This document shows, one piece after another, positions 17,865 through 26,360 of a DNA stretch of 64,000 nucleotides. The stretch is from Luteolibacter sp. GTDB taxonomy: Bacteria > Verrucomicrobiota > Verrucomicrobiia > Verrucomicrobiales > Akkermansiaceae. The position numbers and the translations under genes were made by a program. Location: assembly GCA_030696085.1 (NCBI GenBank), contig JAUYNL010000060.1, positions 48,229 to 112,228 on the forward strand, written 5' to 3'. The stretch's first letter is position 1. Each line of letters opens with the position of its first letter. The notes below the pieces were generated by a model. The model was not told the origin of the DNA. It saw only the letters and a program-made list of their open reading frames with translations, and made no database searches.

Positions 17865-19100
17865 GTGAACCATTATCGTGCCAACCACCGCCAAGGATAC
17901 ACGCCCCGGCTTGCAATCGCTAGTTTTGCCGTGCTGGCAGTTTCCCCCGCCTACGCCACAGACGGATACTTCGACTTTGGCTACGGGGTCAAAGCCAAGG
18001 GAATCGGCGGCGCGGGTGTCGCCTTTGCCCAGGATTCGATCGCACCGGCCACCAACCCTGCGGGAATCGCGTTTCTGGAAGACCGGCTGGACTTCGGACT
18101 GACGTATTTCCATCCCGACCGCACGGCCAGCCTGGGCGGCACCGAGTACAGCGGGAACGGAACGAGCGATTTCATCATCCCGGAAATCGGTTTCAAATAC
18201 GGACTCTCGGAGAAGATCGACGTCGCGCTGGCGGTCTATGGCAACGGCGGGATGAACACCGACTACTCCGCGCCTTTGTTTGACACTCCGGCTCCCGGCA
18301 CGCCCTCGGACGCCGGCATTGATTTGAGCCAGCTCTTTGTGGCACCGACGGTTTCCTACAAGATCACCGAAGGTCACGCCGTCGGGATTTCGCCGATTCT
18401 CGCCTACCAGCGCTTCAAGGCCGAGGGCTTGGAGGAATTCGGCATCACCAATGACGACTATGATGATTCCTTCGGTCTTGGTTTCCGCATCGGCTACACC
18501 GGAAAGATCAATGAATACCTGACCATCGGTGCGACCTACCAGAGCCGCATTTATGCGAGCGAGTTCGACGACTACAAGGGTCTGTTCGCGGAGCAGGGCG
18601 ATTTTGACATCCCTTCCAACTTCGCGCTGGGCTTCGCGGTTCACCCGAACGAAAAACTCACCTTCGCCTTTGACGTGGAGCGCATCTTTTACAGCGAAGT
18701 CAATTCGGTCGGCAACAACCTGAGTTTTGCCCGCCTTGCCAATGGGCTGGGTTCGGACGAAGGCCCCGGATTCGGCTGGAATGACGTCACGGTCATCAAG
18801 ACCGGCATCGCCTACGATGTGACAGAGGATCTGACGCTTCGTGTCGGCTACAACTACACCACCCAGCCGATCGAGGAGGATCAAACCTATTTCAACATCC
18901 TCGCCCCCGGAGTGGTCCAACATCACGCGACGGCCGGTCTGACCTGGCGCTTCCGCGAAAACTGGGAGCTCTCCGCGTTTTATGTCCACGCATTCGAAGA
19001 GACGGTGAAGGGTTCCGGGAACGCCTTTGGCCCTCAAACCGATGCCGACCTCAGCATGAACCAGGATTCGTTCGGTCTCAGCCTTGGCTGGGTGTTCTAA
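17865..19100 (+). CDS. FadL/OmpP1-family outer membrane transporter
   Basis: A 411-residue beta-barrel of the long-chain fatty acid transporter family. GTG 17865 is chosen because no ATG precedes the signal peptide in frame and it gives MNHYRANHRQGYTPRLAIAS with cleavage near SPAYA. The mature N-terminus (TDGYFDFGYGVKAKGIGGAG) and the NPAG motif (APATNPAGIAFLEDRLDFG) are typical FadL features, and it ends with SLGWVF. The family moves hydrophobic compounds into the cell. Next to an Rrf2 regulator and a rhodanese, an uncharged sulfur compound is a possible substrate, but this is speculation. Confidence 0.88.
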   Translation: MNHYRANHRQGYTPRLAIASFAVLAVSPAYATDGYFDFGYGVKAKGIGGAGVAFAQDSIAPATNPAGIAFLEDRLDFGLTYFHPDRTASLGGTEYSGNGTSDFIIPEIGFKYGLSEKIDVALAVYGNGGMNTDYSAPLFDTPAPGTPSDAGIDLSQLFVAPTVSYKITEGHAVGISPILAYQRFKAEGLEEFGITNDDYDDSFGLGFRIGYTGKINEYLTIGATYQSRIYASEFDDYKGLFAEQGDFDIPSNFALGFAVHPNEKLTFAFDVERIFYSEVNSVGNNLSFARLANGLGSDEGPGFGWNDVTVIKTGIAYDVTEDLTLRVGYNYTTQPIEEDQTYFNILAPGVVQHHATAGLTWRFRENWELSAFYVHAFEETVKGSGNAFGPQTDADLSMNQDSFGLSLGWVF

Positions 19101-19141
19101 CGTGTTGCGCTCCGGGGAAAACACCTACAACCTGCAGGACA

Positions 19142-19693
19142 ATGTCACACTTCACCATTTCAGCCGTCGAAGCGGCCGCCGCCATAAAGAGCGGCCTGGG
19201 AATCCTCCTGGATGTGAGGACACCAGCGGAGTTCGAGGAAATCCATGCGGAGGGAGCCGTGCTCGTTCCGCTCGATATCCTCGACCGGAAGCGTGTGGAG
19301 GATGCCCGGGGGGCGGATGCCGGCCCGGTTTACATCCTCTGCGCCTCGGGAATTCGCTCCGTAAAGGCGGCGGCACAACTCGAAAGCGCGGGGTTGGGAG
19401 ATCTGCACGTCGTCGAAGGTGGCACCAAAGCCTGGGACGCCGCCGGCCTGCCGGTGCTGCGCGGGAGGAAGACCATCTCCATCGAGCGCCAGGTCCGCAT
19501 CGGCGCCGGTTTGCTGGTTCTCACCGGTGTGAGCCTCGGCTGGTTCTATCATCCGGGATTTTTCCTCCTTTCCGCATTTGTCGGCGCCGGCTTGGTTTTC
19601 GCCGGCATCACCGACATCTGCGGCATGGCCATCTTCCTGGCCAAGGCTCCCTGGAACCGCAGCGGCAAGGAGTTCCGCACGGCCGGGAGTTAG
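19142..19693 (+). CDS. Rhodanese-like sulfurtransferase with membrane anchor (DUF2892)
   Basis: A 183-residue protein: an N-terminal rhodanese domain (about 1-105; LLDVRTPAEFEEIHAEGA, active-site Cys in YILCASGIRS) followed by a DUF2892 membrane hairpin (about 120-170; IGAGLLVLTGVSLGWFY, FLLSAFVGAGLVFAGITDIC). This YgaP-like layout carries persulfide at the inner membrane, catalytic domain facing the cytoplasm. It lies 41 bases after the FadL-like gene, same direction, and probably shares its transcript. Rhodaneses are also recurrent partners in family 2 encapsulin neighbourhoods, so it could hand sulfur to or from the desulfurase compartment; that link is inference. Confidence 0.92.
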   Translation: MSHFTISAVEAAAAIKSGLGILLDVRTPAEFEEIHAEGAVLVPLDILDRKRVEDARGADAGPVYILCASGIRSVKAAAQLESAGLGDLHVVEGGTKAWDAAGLPVLRGRKTISIERQVRIGAGLLVLTGVSLGWFYHPGFFLLSAFVGAGLVFAGITDICGMAIFLAKAPWNRSGKEFRTAGS

Positions 19694-19737
19694 TTTTTTC
19701 CTCGGACACCTCGACATAGCAAAACCCCCGTCACGGG

Positions 19738-20082
19738 TTGCAGGCGGGCACGGTAAGCAAATTACTGTTAGTTCGTGATGGAAGCGAGGCGATCGCCAAG
19801 GCGGTGAGGCATTTCTGGCCTGATGCGGTGCAGCAGGAGTGTCTGGTGCATGTCGAGCGCGGACTGTGCGGAAAGCTTTCCTGGAAGCATCAGAGCGAGG
19901 TGGTGAAGCGCATGAACCGGTTGCGCAGGGTCCAGGGCGCGGAGGCGGGAGAAGAGGCTTTTGAGGAGTTGCTGGAATACGTGAGGGGACACAAGGAACT
20001 GGGGCAACTGGCCACCGCGCTGGGACGGGCCGGTTCCGCCGCCTCGTCCCAGCGCGGGAGAACGTTCGGAGCTTGCAAGTGA
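19738..20082 (+). pseudogene. Mutator/IS256-type transposase fragment
   Basis: About 95 codons of a DDE-type transposase core: LLVRDGSEAIAKAVRHFWP then QQECLVHVERGLCGKLSW resembles the conserved second Asp and the following C-x-x-H region of Mutator-like transposases. The N-terminal third, the final Glu block and terminal inverted repeats are missing, and the frame runs out in unrelated codons. It marks an old insertion after the rhodanese gene. The exact IS family is uncertain. Confidence 0.6.
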
Positions 20083-20178
20083 GATCGGATTCTCCTATCG
20101 AATGTCCATCAGCCAGCCCGCTGAGATTTTAACGATTTAACGGAAAGAAAAATTTCCCCGAAAAATTTCCCCTTCCTG

Positions 20179-20552
20179 AGCCTCCCTGTCCACACAGATT
20201 CTGCTGACGAAGCGGAAGTATATATCCGCTTTGAAGGTGACGAGGGATGGATCAAAGCATGGTATATGGGGAACCCGATCCAAAGATGCCGGATATCGAG
20301 GTTTCCGTCCCGAAGATTCTCGCCGTGCTCGATGAAGCCGCGATCCAACTGCCCTCTTGGGGCGACAGGGAGAACTTCATCCGCAGCGTCAAATCCCGCG
20401 AACGCAACATGCAGGACGCTGAACACGGCCACATCTCGGTGCGACTCGGCGGACGGGAAATCTCTTGGGACCCCGCCAAGGAAACATCACCCGGTCCCGA
20501 TGTGAACCGCCTCACCCGCCGCCCCGAATGGCGCGGCCACTGGCCCGACTAA
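20179..20552 (+). pseudogene. Gfo/Idh/MocA-family oxidoreductase C-terminal remnant
   Basis: Two frames together read as the end of a Gfo/Idh/MocA dehydrogenase. The first gives VYIRFEGDEGWIKAWYMG; after a shift near 20275 the other gives WGDRENFIRSVKSRERNM and LGGREISWDPAKE, both typical of the C-terminal domain of the planctomycete/verrucomicrobial subfamily. No NAD-binding N-terminal half is present and there is a frameshift, so it is not functional. It may have belonged to the sugar genes to its right. Confidence 0.65.
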
Positions 20553-20624
20553 CACCCGCGTGACTGAGGCTGAATCAACCAGCCAGCACCTCGCCTAGTT
20601 GATCGAGGCACGAAAAAATCTGAA

Positions 20625-21698
20625 TCAAGTGGTGATGGTGCCGTCAAGATCCCACAGGTCGCGCCAGTCATTGGCCCCCTCCCACAGGAAAACGTGCCCT
20701 TTGATGAGGCGGGAACCGCAGTCGATTCCTGCGATGGCCTGCATTTCCTCCGCAGTCAGAGGATCGCCGCAGACACTTGTCAGGTTGGCCAGATAGTTGC
20801 GGCGCTTGGTGGACATCGGGATCGGCACCTGCCCACGCTGGGCCGCCCATTTCACACACAGGGTGGCGGGATGGATGCCGTGTTTCGTAGCAATTTCCAC
20901 GATCACAGGGTCTTCTATGTCCACCGTGTCCTCGGGGGTGCGATCCCGCTCGGGGCGGGCGGGCGAACCGATCGGGCTATAGCCAACCGGCACGATGCCG
21001 TGTGCCACCACGTAATCAAAGAGTTCCTGCTGTTGGAACTGCGGGTGCAATTCCATTTCATTCACCGCCGGCTGGATGAGGGCATCGCGCAGGATGAGTT
21101 CCAGCTTGGGTATGGTCACATTTGAGGTGCCAATGTGACGGACCTGACCGTTCCCGATCAACTGCTCCATCTGGCGCCAGGTCTTCATGAAGTTCTCATG
21201 AGTGTAGGGCCGTGCATCGGGTGAGCGTGAACTCACATCGCACTTCGGCGGATGGAAGTTGGGGAAAGGCCAGTGCACGAGGTAAAGGTCGAGGTAATCC
21301 AGCCCCAGATCATCTAACGACTGTTGGCAGGATTTGAGCACATCGCCCTCACCGTGCATGTCGTTCCATAACTTCGAGGTGATCCACAGGTCCTCGCGGG
21401 CCACTCCTGCATCCATGACCGTGCGCAGGGACCGCCCGATCAAGGATTCATTGCCATAAACGGATGCGCAGTCAAAGTGCCGGTAACCGACGGCGGCCGC
21501 GCCAACCACCGCATCGGCGATGGCCTCATTGCTCACGGAGTCGGAGCCGAAAGTGCCCAAGCCGATGGCGGGCATTCTGATTCCGGTATAGAGGGTGCGG
21601 GTCGGCACGATGGAGGGATCCACTTCGTCGCCATGCCCCATGCGGTCCATGACTTCCAGCAGCGCCGGATTGATGAGGGGTGAGATGCCTTTTAACAT
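20625..21698 (-). CDS. Aldo/keto reductase with FucU-like N-terminal segment
   Basis: A 357-residue NADPH-dependent aldo/keto reductase. The tetrad is Asp76 and Tyr81 (HFDCASVYGNE), Lys109 (ITSKLW) and His142 (LVHWPFP). The domain proper begins at about residue 36 with LYTGIRMPAIGLGTFGSD. Residues 1-26 (MLKGISPLINPALLEVMDRM then GHGDEV) do not belong to this family; they match the start of FucU/RbsD sugar mutarotases. The gene therefore looks like an in-frame joining of a mutarotase start to a reductase. It is followed upstream by the alcohol dehydrogenase gene, 11 bases away, so the two are an operon, probably for a sugar or sugar alcohol. Confidence 0.9.
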   Translation of the reverse strand: MLKGISPLINPALLEVMDRMGHGDEVDPSIVPTRTLYTGIRMPAIGLGTFGSDSVSNEAIADAVVGAAAVGYRHFDCASVYGNESLIGRSLRTVMDAGVAREDLWITSKLWNDMHGEGDVLKSCQQSLDDLGLDYLDLYLVHWPFPNFHPPKCDVSSRSPDARPYTHENFMKTWRQMEQLIGNGQVRHIGTSNVTIPKLELILRDALIQPAVNEMELHPQFQQQELFDYVVAHGIVPVGYSPIGSPARPERDRTPEDTVDIEDPVIVEIATKHGIHPATLCVKWAAQRGQVPIPMSTKRRNYLANLTSVCGDPLTAEEMQAIAGIDCGSRLIKGHVFLWEGANDWRDLWDLDGTITT

Positions 21699-21709
21699 GG
21701 GTTCAATAT

Positions 21710-22834
21710 TCAGTGGTTAGGGCATCCGCATTCGTGGCCGGCGGCCAAGTTGGCACCGCTGCTTTCGTGCGCGAGTTCCTCGTCGAAACAAACCGCCACT
21801 TTGCCGCAGCGGCCGCCGTCCATCAAATCGTAAGCCAGGGCCACATCGCCCAGAGGGAAACGGTGTGTGACCAGGTCTTCCGGATGGATTTTCCAGCGGA
21901 CCAGGCGTTCGAGCAGTTCTTCCATTCGCCAGATGTTGGTGACCCATGAGCCATAGATTTCCTTTTGATCATGGATGATGTCCCGCGATGGCTGGAACTC
22001 GCAGGAACCGCCCTCGCCGATGAAGACGATTTTCCCCCATTTCCTGGCGGCTTGGATCGCAGTGAGTCGGGCAGCCGCGCTACCGGAGCAATCGACGGAC
22101 CGCTCGACGCCGCGTGCTCCAGTGAGCGCCATGATTTGAGCAACATTGTCGGGCCCGGCAGTCAGGACATGGTCGCAAAGCCCCATGCGCGTGGCGATTT
22201 CCATGCGCTCCGGCACCACATCGATGCCGATGATTTGGGCGGTGCCAAGCGCACGGCACAGCATGGCGGCGGCGAGACCCACTGGACCGAGACCGGTGAT
22301 GAGCACCGCATCGTTGCCGCTGACGCCAATCTTTTCCAATCCCTCATAGACCGTGCCAAATCCACACGCCACCTGCGCGCCATCGACATAACTCAGCTCA
22401 TCGGGCAGCAGGCAGAGGTCTTTTTCCTCAACCAAACAATAATCCGCCATTCCGCCATCCCGCTGCCAACCGTAGGCGGCCCGCAACGGGCTGGTGCAGC
22501 TGATCATGTAGCCGCGGCGGCAGTCGTTGCACAATCCGCAGCCGGAAATGTGATAGACCACCACCCGGTCTCCAACCTTGAACCGCTTCATGCCCGGGCC
22601 GGTTTTCACGATCTGACCACAGGGCTCATGTCCGGCGATTTTATTCTGATAGGCTTCCGGCCCCTTCCCCAGATGCTCGCGGTAAATTGCTCGAATGTCG
22701 CTGCCGCAGATCGTCGAGGCTTTCATACGCAACAGGACTTCGCCGTGTCCGGGTTCGGGCACGGGCGCTTCCTTGAGCTCGGTCGTGCTGTTGCCCGGGA
22801 GGTAGGCTGCCATCATTGTCCTGGGTAGTTGCAT
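21710..22834 (-). CDS. Zinc-dependent alcohol/polyol dehydrogenase
   Basis: A 374-residue medium-chain dehydrogenase. The catalytic zinc ligands are Cys43 (TICGSD), His69 and Glu70 (AGHE); the structural zinc ligands are Cys99, Cys102, Cys105 and Cys113. The NAD-binding motif is [11 protein letters not shown], near residue 180. The start [15 protein letters not shown] at 22834 is preferred; longer upstream frames are not conserved. The C-terminus ends in an unusual His/Cys-rich tail ([11 protein letters not shown]). It is paired with the aldo/keto reductase and divergent from an AraC regulator, suggesting inducible oxidation of a sugar-derived alcohol. Confidence 0.92.
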   Translation of the reverse strand: MQLPRTMMAAYLPGNSTTELKEAPVPEPGHGEVLLRMKASTICGSDIRAIYREHLGKGPEAYQNKIAGHEPCGQIVKTGPGMKRFKVGDRVVVYHISGCGLCNDCRRGYMISCTSPLRAAYGWQRDGGMADYCLVEEKDLCLLPDELSYVDGAQVACGFGTVYEGLEKIGVSGNDAVLITGLGPVGLAAAMLCRALGTAQIIGIDVVPERMEIATRMGLCDHVLTAGPDNVAQIMALTGARGVERSVDCSGSAAARLTAIQAARKWGKIVFIGEGGSCEFQPSRDIIHDQKEIYGSWVTNIWRMEELLERLVRWKIHPEDLVTHRFPLGDVALAYDLMDGGRCGKVAVCFDEELAHESSGANLAAGHECGCPNH

Positions 22835-23002
22835 GCTCTTAAGTTTTGGATGGAAATTCCTTTCATTTCCAGATGGCCGCATTTGGGATGTGCGGACGCT
22901 GGAAATATCGCGCGCAACACTCTCAAAATAACTTCTCCGCGCATGATTGGAATCGACAAAACAAACTTCGTGATGGATATTCATGACCTTTGAACCTGCC
23001 GC

Positions 23003-23908
23003 ATGTCGAAGTCATCCCCGTCATCCAAACCGACTCCCAACCCGGATTTCATCTCCCAGCAAGTCATGGAGAGTGACTATTTCTTCCTGGACCTGAAACC
23101 CTCGGCAGAGCGTGGTTTTACCGTTACCTGTGGAGGACTGGAATATTGCGACCTGAACTATTGCATCGACCGCAGCCATTTCGATTACTTTGGGATGGAA
23201 TACATCGTCAGTGGCGCATGCGATCTGACTCTTGACGGCACGAGTTATCAGCTCAAAGCCGGCAGTATTTTCTTCTATGGTCCGCGGACCCACCACTGGC
23301 TCCGAAACACGGGAGAGGGCCCACTGATCAAGTTCTTCGTGGATTTCACGGGCACTGATGTGGTAAAGGTCATTGGAGATCCTTTCATGAACTCACCCAG
23401 CCCACATCAGATGAGCAACCTCAAAAGCATGCACGGGCTTTTCCAGCAGATTCAGGAAACCGGCAAACATGGTGGCAAGGGTTGCCAGCGCATTCTTCGC
23501 TCCATTCTCGAGCTTGTCTCCCTGCTGACCCGCTTCAAGGCGGTGGATCTCAATGAATCCGAATCCCGCAGCTACATCACCTATGCCCGCTGCTTGTCCT
23601 TCATTGAACAACACTACGCCGAAATCGGCTCGGTTGATGGCCTCGCTGACACATGCCATGTCTCGACGGGACATCTTTCCAGGGTGTTCAAGAAATACGC
23701 CGGGGAAAGCCCGTGGCAGATGGTCACCCGTCTCAAGATGAACCGCGCCGGCGAACTGCTACTGCGGGACCAGTTGTTGATCAAGGAGGCCGCAGGCAGG
23801 ATTGGCTACGAGGACAGCTACCACTTTTCGCGAGTCTTCAAGCAATATTACGGGATGTCCCCCAAGCAATTCCGCGAGTCCGTGATTTTCGAGGGATTTC
23901 CACGCTGA
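23003..23908 (+). CDS. AraC-family transcriptional regulator
   Basis: A 301-residue regulator. The N-terminal half contains a cupin-type ligand-binding domain ([38 protein letters not shown]). The C-terminal 100 residues hold two helix-turn-helix units: [20 protein letters not shown] and [20 protein letters not shown], ending [14 protein letters not shown], the AraC signature. It is divergent from the alcohol dehydrogenase with 168 bases between the starts, so it most likely activates the dehydrogenase/reductase operon in response to a sugar. Confidence 0.94.
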   Translation: MSKSSPSSKPTPNPDFISQQVMESDYFFLDLKPSAERGFTVTCGGLEYCDLNYCIDRSHFDYFGMEYIVSGACDLTLDGTSYQLKAGSIFFYGPRTHHWLRNTGEGPLIKFFVDFTGTDVVKVIGDPFMNSPSPHQMSNLKSMHGLFQQIQETGKHGGKGCQRILRSILELVSLLTRFKAVDLNESESRSYITYARCLSFIEQHYAEIGSVDGLADTCHVSTGHLSRVFKKYAGESPWQMVTRLKMNRAGELLLRDQLLIKEAAGRIGYEDSYHFSRVFKQYYGMSPKQFRESVIFEGFPR

Positions 23909-24246
23909 CATCGTGTTTGGGGTCCCGTGGCGTCGTAGTTCGGGGTGCGGCTTACGATGTGGCGGTTGCAGATTCATGGGGCGCTGCCCCAAACCCCGGG
24001 ATTTTCCGAGGCATGGTAGAGACTCGGCCCTCCGGGTTTTCGCATGACCGGGACACGGGATTCGAGAAACTGGGGGCTATCGAGGGATAGCGGGGGCAAG
24101 CCCGGAAACTGGGGACTTGCAGCGCTCAACGGAAGCGACGGGGAGGTTTGAGAATAGCCGGGCGAATCCGGCGAATGGACACAGGTTTGAGAATAAATCA
24201 GGAGCCTTGCAGAGGAGATGCATGAGGTGTGCAGCGGGGTTGCAGG
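23909..24246. other. Non-coding left flank of the prophage-like region
   Basis: About 340 bases with no supportable gene, between the AraC gene and the last leftward gene of the prophage-like segment. It is G-rich and contains two copies of AGGTTTGAGAATA (near 24147 and 24184) with a 37-base period. No integrase gene or recognisable attachment core was found here. Confidence 0.5.
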
Positions 24247-25083
24247 TCACTGGAAATCGGTGCCCGGCCGAGGGGCGAGGATTTTGGGGGAGCGGGCGGC
24301 GGCGGCCTTGCGGCCGCGCTGGGATTTGTTGCGGGCCTTGGCGGCTCCGGTGCCCTCGACGGCGGCGATGCGGTTGATGACGGTGTCGCGGATCTGGGTG
24401 AGCTGGTGGGCGGTGCAGCGGTCGGCGAGACCGGCTTGCCAGTCGTTGCCGAGGGTCAGATCCGGACGGCGGGTTTTCTGGCGGGTGAGATAGACGACGT
24501 AGCCGACGCCGATGGGGCCTTTGCCTTTGGCTTCAATGGCGGCCTTGCGGGCGAGCATCTTGTCGAACGCAATGCGAGCCGGGCTGGCTTTCCACTGGGT
24601 GCCGGGGTGGAAATGGCGGTTGAATTCCATGGCCTCAGCCAGGAGCGTGGCCGTGTCCGACGACGAGAGGTGATGATGGACAGCCAGGGCATCGGCGATC
24701 TGATGAACGAGGATGCGGCGGGCCTCGTGGGTGTCGCCTGGGGCGGCGTGGTCGGTGGGCTTGCCGGTTTTCATGAGGCTGCGGAATGCGGCGTCGTCAT
24801 CACCCGCGAGGGTTTGGAAATGGGCGAGGAGCGGCTGGAAGTCGCCATGGTTGCATGAGGTGATGCCGGGTTTTTCCACGGCGTCCATGCACTGCTGATG
24901 CCTCCAAGCGTCGAATCGTTTCGCGTCCGATCCTTGGAACTCGACGAGGCCGGCACGGTCCTGGACATCGAATGCCTTGCGGGCGGCGATGACGAGCGGG
25001 GTGATTTCCGCAGGCTTCATGTTGCCTCGCTTTTTGAGGGGCTTCGCGGCGGCCGGCTTAGCGGTCTTTTTGATCGTGCTCAT
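24247..25083 (-). CDS. Prophage-region hypothetical protein
   Basis: A 278-residue basic protein, not recognised. The N-terminus (MSTIKKTAKPAAAKPLKKRG) and C-terminus (RNKSQRGRKAAAARSP) are Lys/Arg/Ala-rich tails flanking a helical core with conserved-looking pieces GITSCNHGDFQPLLAHF, HEARRILVHQIADAL and EFNRHFHPGTQW. The tails suggest nucleic-acid binding. It is the last gene of the leftward early cluster; its start lies 4 bases after the stop of the small membrane protein gene upstream. Confidence 0.7.
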   Translation of the reverse strand: MSTIKKTAKPAAAKPLKKRGNMKPAEITPLVIAARKAFDVQDRAGLVEFQGSDAKRFDAWRHQQCMDAVEKPGITSCNHGDFQPLLAHFQTLAGDDDAAFRSLMKTGKPTDHAAPGDTHEARRILVHQIADALAVHHHLSSSDTATLLAEAMEFNRHFHPGTQWKASPARIAFDKMLARKAAIEAKGKGPIGVGYVVYLTRQKTRRPDLTLGNDWQAGLADRCTAHQLTQIRDTVINRIAAVEGTGAAKARNKSQRGRKAAAARSPKILAPRPGTDFQ

Positions 25084-25087
25084 GATG

Positions 25088-25225
25088 TCAGGGCTTGGGG
25101 GTGATTGCGGCGAGGATGTTGAGGATGCCCATGAGGGCGGCGACCAGGGAAATGGCCCTGGCTCCCAGATCCCAACCGAGGGCGGCGAGGATGAGGAGAA
25201 GCCAGCCGAAGAAGAATGGGTCCAT
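25088..25225 (-). CDS. Small single-span membrane protein
   Basis: A 45-residue protein too short for ordinary ORF lists. It begins MDPFFFGWLLLILAALGWD, continues with ARAISLVAALMGILNILAA and ends ITPKP: nearly all hydrophobic, probably one long or two short membrane segments. It is packed between two leftward genes with gaps of 1 and 4 bases, which supports it being real. It could be a holin-like or superinfection-type peptide of the prophage; no homologue is recognised. Confidence 0.6.
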   Translation of the reverse strand: MDPFFFGWLLLILAALGWDLGARAISLVAALMGILNILAAITPKP

Positions 25226-25226
25226 G

Positions 25227-25469
25227 TCAGTCCGGTTTGATGATGCTGAGGATTCCGCGGGCGCGGGTGGAATGATAGGTCAGGACGTTTTTCGCGGCGT
25301 CATGCAGGGCTTTCATCTCCTTCATTTTGGGGAATGGTCCCAGGGATAGTTTCAGGGATTCCTGGCCGAGCTTTTTGGGGATCGCCCGGCATTTGGAACT
25401 GTGGAACCGGATGAGGGCGATCATTTCGTCTCGTGAAAGCGCGATGGTGAATGGGGTTTCCGGGCTCAT
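25227..25469 (-). CDS. Small prophage-region hypothetical protein
   Basis: An 80-residue basic protein starting MSPETPFTIALSRDEMIALI. Not recognised. The start at 25469 is preferred because it leaves a 2-base gap to the upstream gene and upstream codons in the same frame are proline/arginine-rich shadows. The sequence contains a central basic stretch (SSKCRAIPKKLGQESLKLSLG) that is mentioned only as a possible nucleic-acid contact. Part of the leftward early cluster. Confidence 0.62.
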   Translation of the reverse strand: MSPETPFTIALSRDEMIALIRFHSSKCRAIPKKLGQESLKLSLGPFPKMKEMKALHDAAKNVLTYHSTRARGILSIIKPD

Positions 25470-25471
25470 GA

Positions 25472-25768
25472 TCAGCGGAGGCCGGAGATTTTTTGGAGGT
25501 AGATGCGGGCGTTTGGAGCGTCCGCGGCGCACTCGACGGCGAGGCGGCGAGGGATGACTTGGCGGCGGTTGAAGATGATGGCCAGGGAGCGCAGGCGTTC
25601 GAGTTCGCCCTCGCCCTTTCCCTTTTCGTGGGAGACTCCACCGAAGGTCAGTTCGTGGTGTTTGATGACGGGCTCTTCCTTGCGGCGTTTTTCCTCTTTG
25701 GACTGGCTGTGATATTTGGTTCTGACAGACCAGCGGGGTGGATCGGTGATGGGTAATTCGTTGGACAT
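25472..25768 (-). CDS. Small prophage-region hypothetical protein
   Basis: A 98-residue, highly charged protein starting MSNELPITDPPRW, with an alternating Lys/Glu/Arg stretch (SKEEKRRKEEPVIKHHE). Not recognised. Its start is preceded by the ACC-rich leader CCAACCCACCCACCGCC that recurs before other genes of this cluster. It ends 2 bases before the next gene starts. Probably cytoplasmic. Confidence 0.62.
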   Translation of the reverse strand: MSNELPITDPPRWSVRTKYHSQSKEEKRRKEEPVIKHHELTFGGVSHEKGKGEGELERLRSLAIIFNRRQVIPRRLAVECAADAPNARIYLQKISGLR

Positions 25769-25794
25769 GGCGGTGGGTGGGTTGGGGGTGGGGA

Positions 25795-26001
25795 TCAGGC
25801 GGGGATTGACGAGAGGAGGGACAAGTTGCTGACGGCGACTTCACCAGCCGGGGCGCGGTGTTTTTTGCAGAGGAATTCGACGGCGGATGCATATTCTTCC
25901 GGGCTGTCGATAAGGCCGCTTCGAATGAGGACTCCGAAGTGGTGATTGATGGAGCCGTTTTTGAGCTGGCGGAAAAAATGGTAGTGGTAGGTGTGTTTCA
26001 T
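25795..26001 (-). CDS. Small prophage-region hypothetical protein
   Basis: A 68-residue protein starting MKHTYHYHFFRQLKNGSINH. It has a His/aromatic-rich beginning followed by a helical middle (SPEEYASAVEFLCKKH). Not recognised. The start codon is preceded by CCCCAACCCACCCGCCACC, the recurrent leader of this cluster, which decides the start over a longer in-frame extension. Confidence 0.6.
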   Translation of the reverse strand: MKHTYHYHFFRQLKNGSINHHFGVLIRSGLIDSPEEYASAVEFLCKKHRAPAGEVAVSNLSLLSSIPA

Positions 26002-26026
26002 GGTGGCGGGTGGGTTGGGGTGTGGA

Positions 26027-26332
26027 TTAGCGGGCACAGGTAGCAGGCTCGTCGACGTAGATGAAATCGAGCAGGGCCTTGAACCATGGACATTTTTCAT
26101 GCTCCGTGCTGTCGGTGGAAAACCATTGGCTCTTAGGCACCCCGGCGAGTTCGCCAAACGCCCTGCCGTTGACGGTGGAATAACAGACAAAGCAGCGGAC
26201 GTTGCCGTGTGCGAAAGTGAAGGTGATGTAATCACTGCCTTCGTTGTATTTCTTGTCAGAGAAGGTGAAGCCACGGGCACGGCATGCCGTTCGGATTTCC
26301 TTTGAGGTGCGGTGGCGCAGATACTTTTTCAT
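26027..26332 (-). CDS. Small prophage-region hypothetical protein
   Basis: A 101-residue protein starting MKKYLRHRTSKEIRTACRAR. Aromatic and cysteine residues are frequent (RCFVCYS, KCPWFKALLDF). Not recognised. A leader of the ACC-rich type (CCAACCCCACACCACCCAC) precedes the chosen start. It is spaced 25 bases from its downstream neighbour. Confidence 0.6.
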   Translation of the reverse strand: MKKYLRHRTSKEIRTACRARGFTFSDKKYNEGSDYITFTFAHGNVRCFVCYSTVNGRAFGELAGVPKSQWFSTDSTEHEKCPWFKALLDFIYVDEPATCAR

Positions 26333-26360
26333 GGGATTGTGGGTGGTGTGGGGTTGGAGG

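Noticed and set aside
17826..19124. 432-codon leftward open frame
   Set aside because: Antisense to the FadL-like gene, which has a signal peptide, NPAG motif and C-terminal Phe; the leftward frame has no recognisable feature.
19700..19740. Terminator after the rhodanese gene
   Set aside because: AACCC...GGGTT gives only a 5-base stem without a T-run, too weak to list.
24147..24200. Short repeats as a CRISPR-like array or attachment site
   Set aside because: Only two copies of a 13-base sequence occur, with no third unit, no spacers of regular length and no cas gene; no matching copy was seen at the right end of the prophage region.
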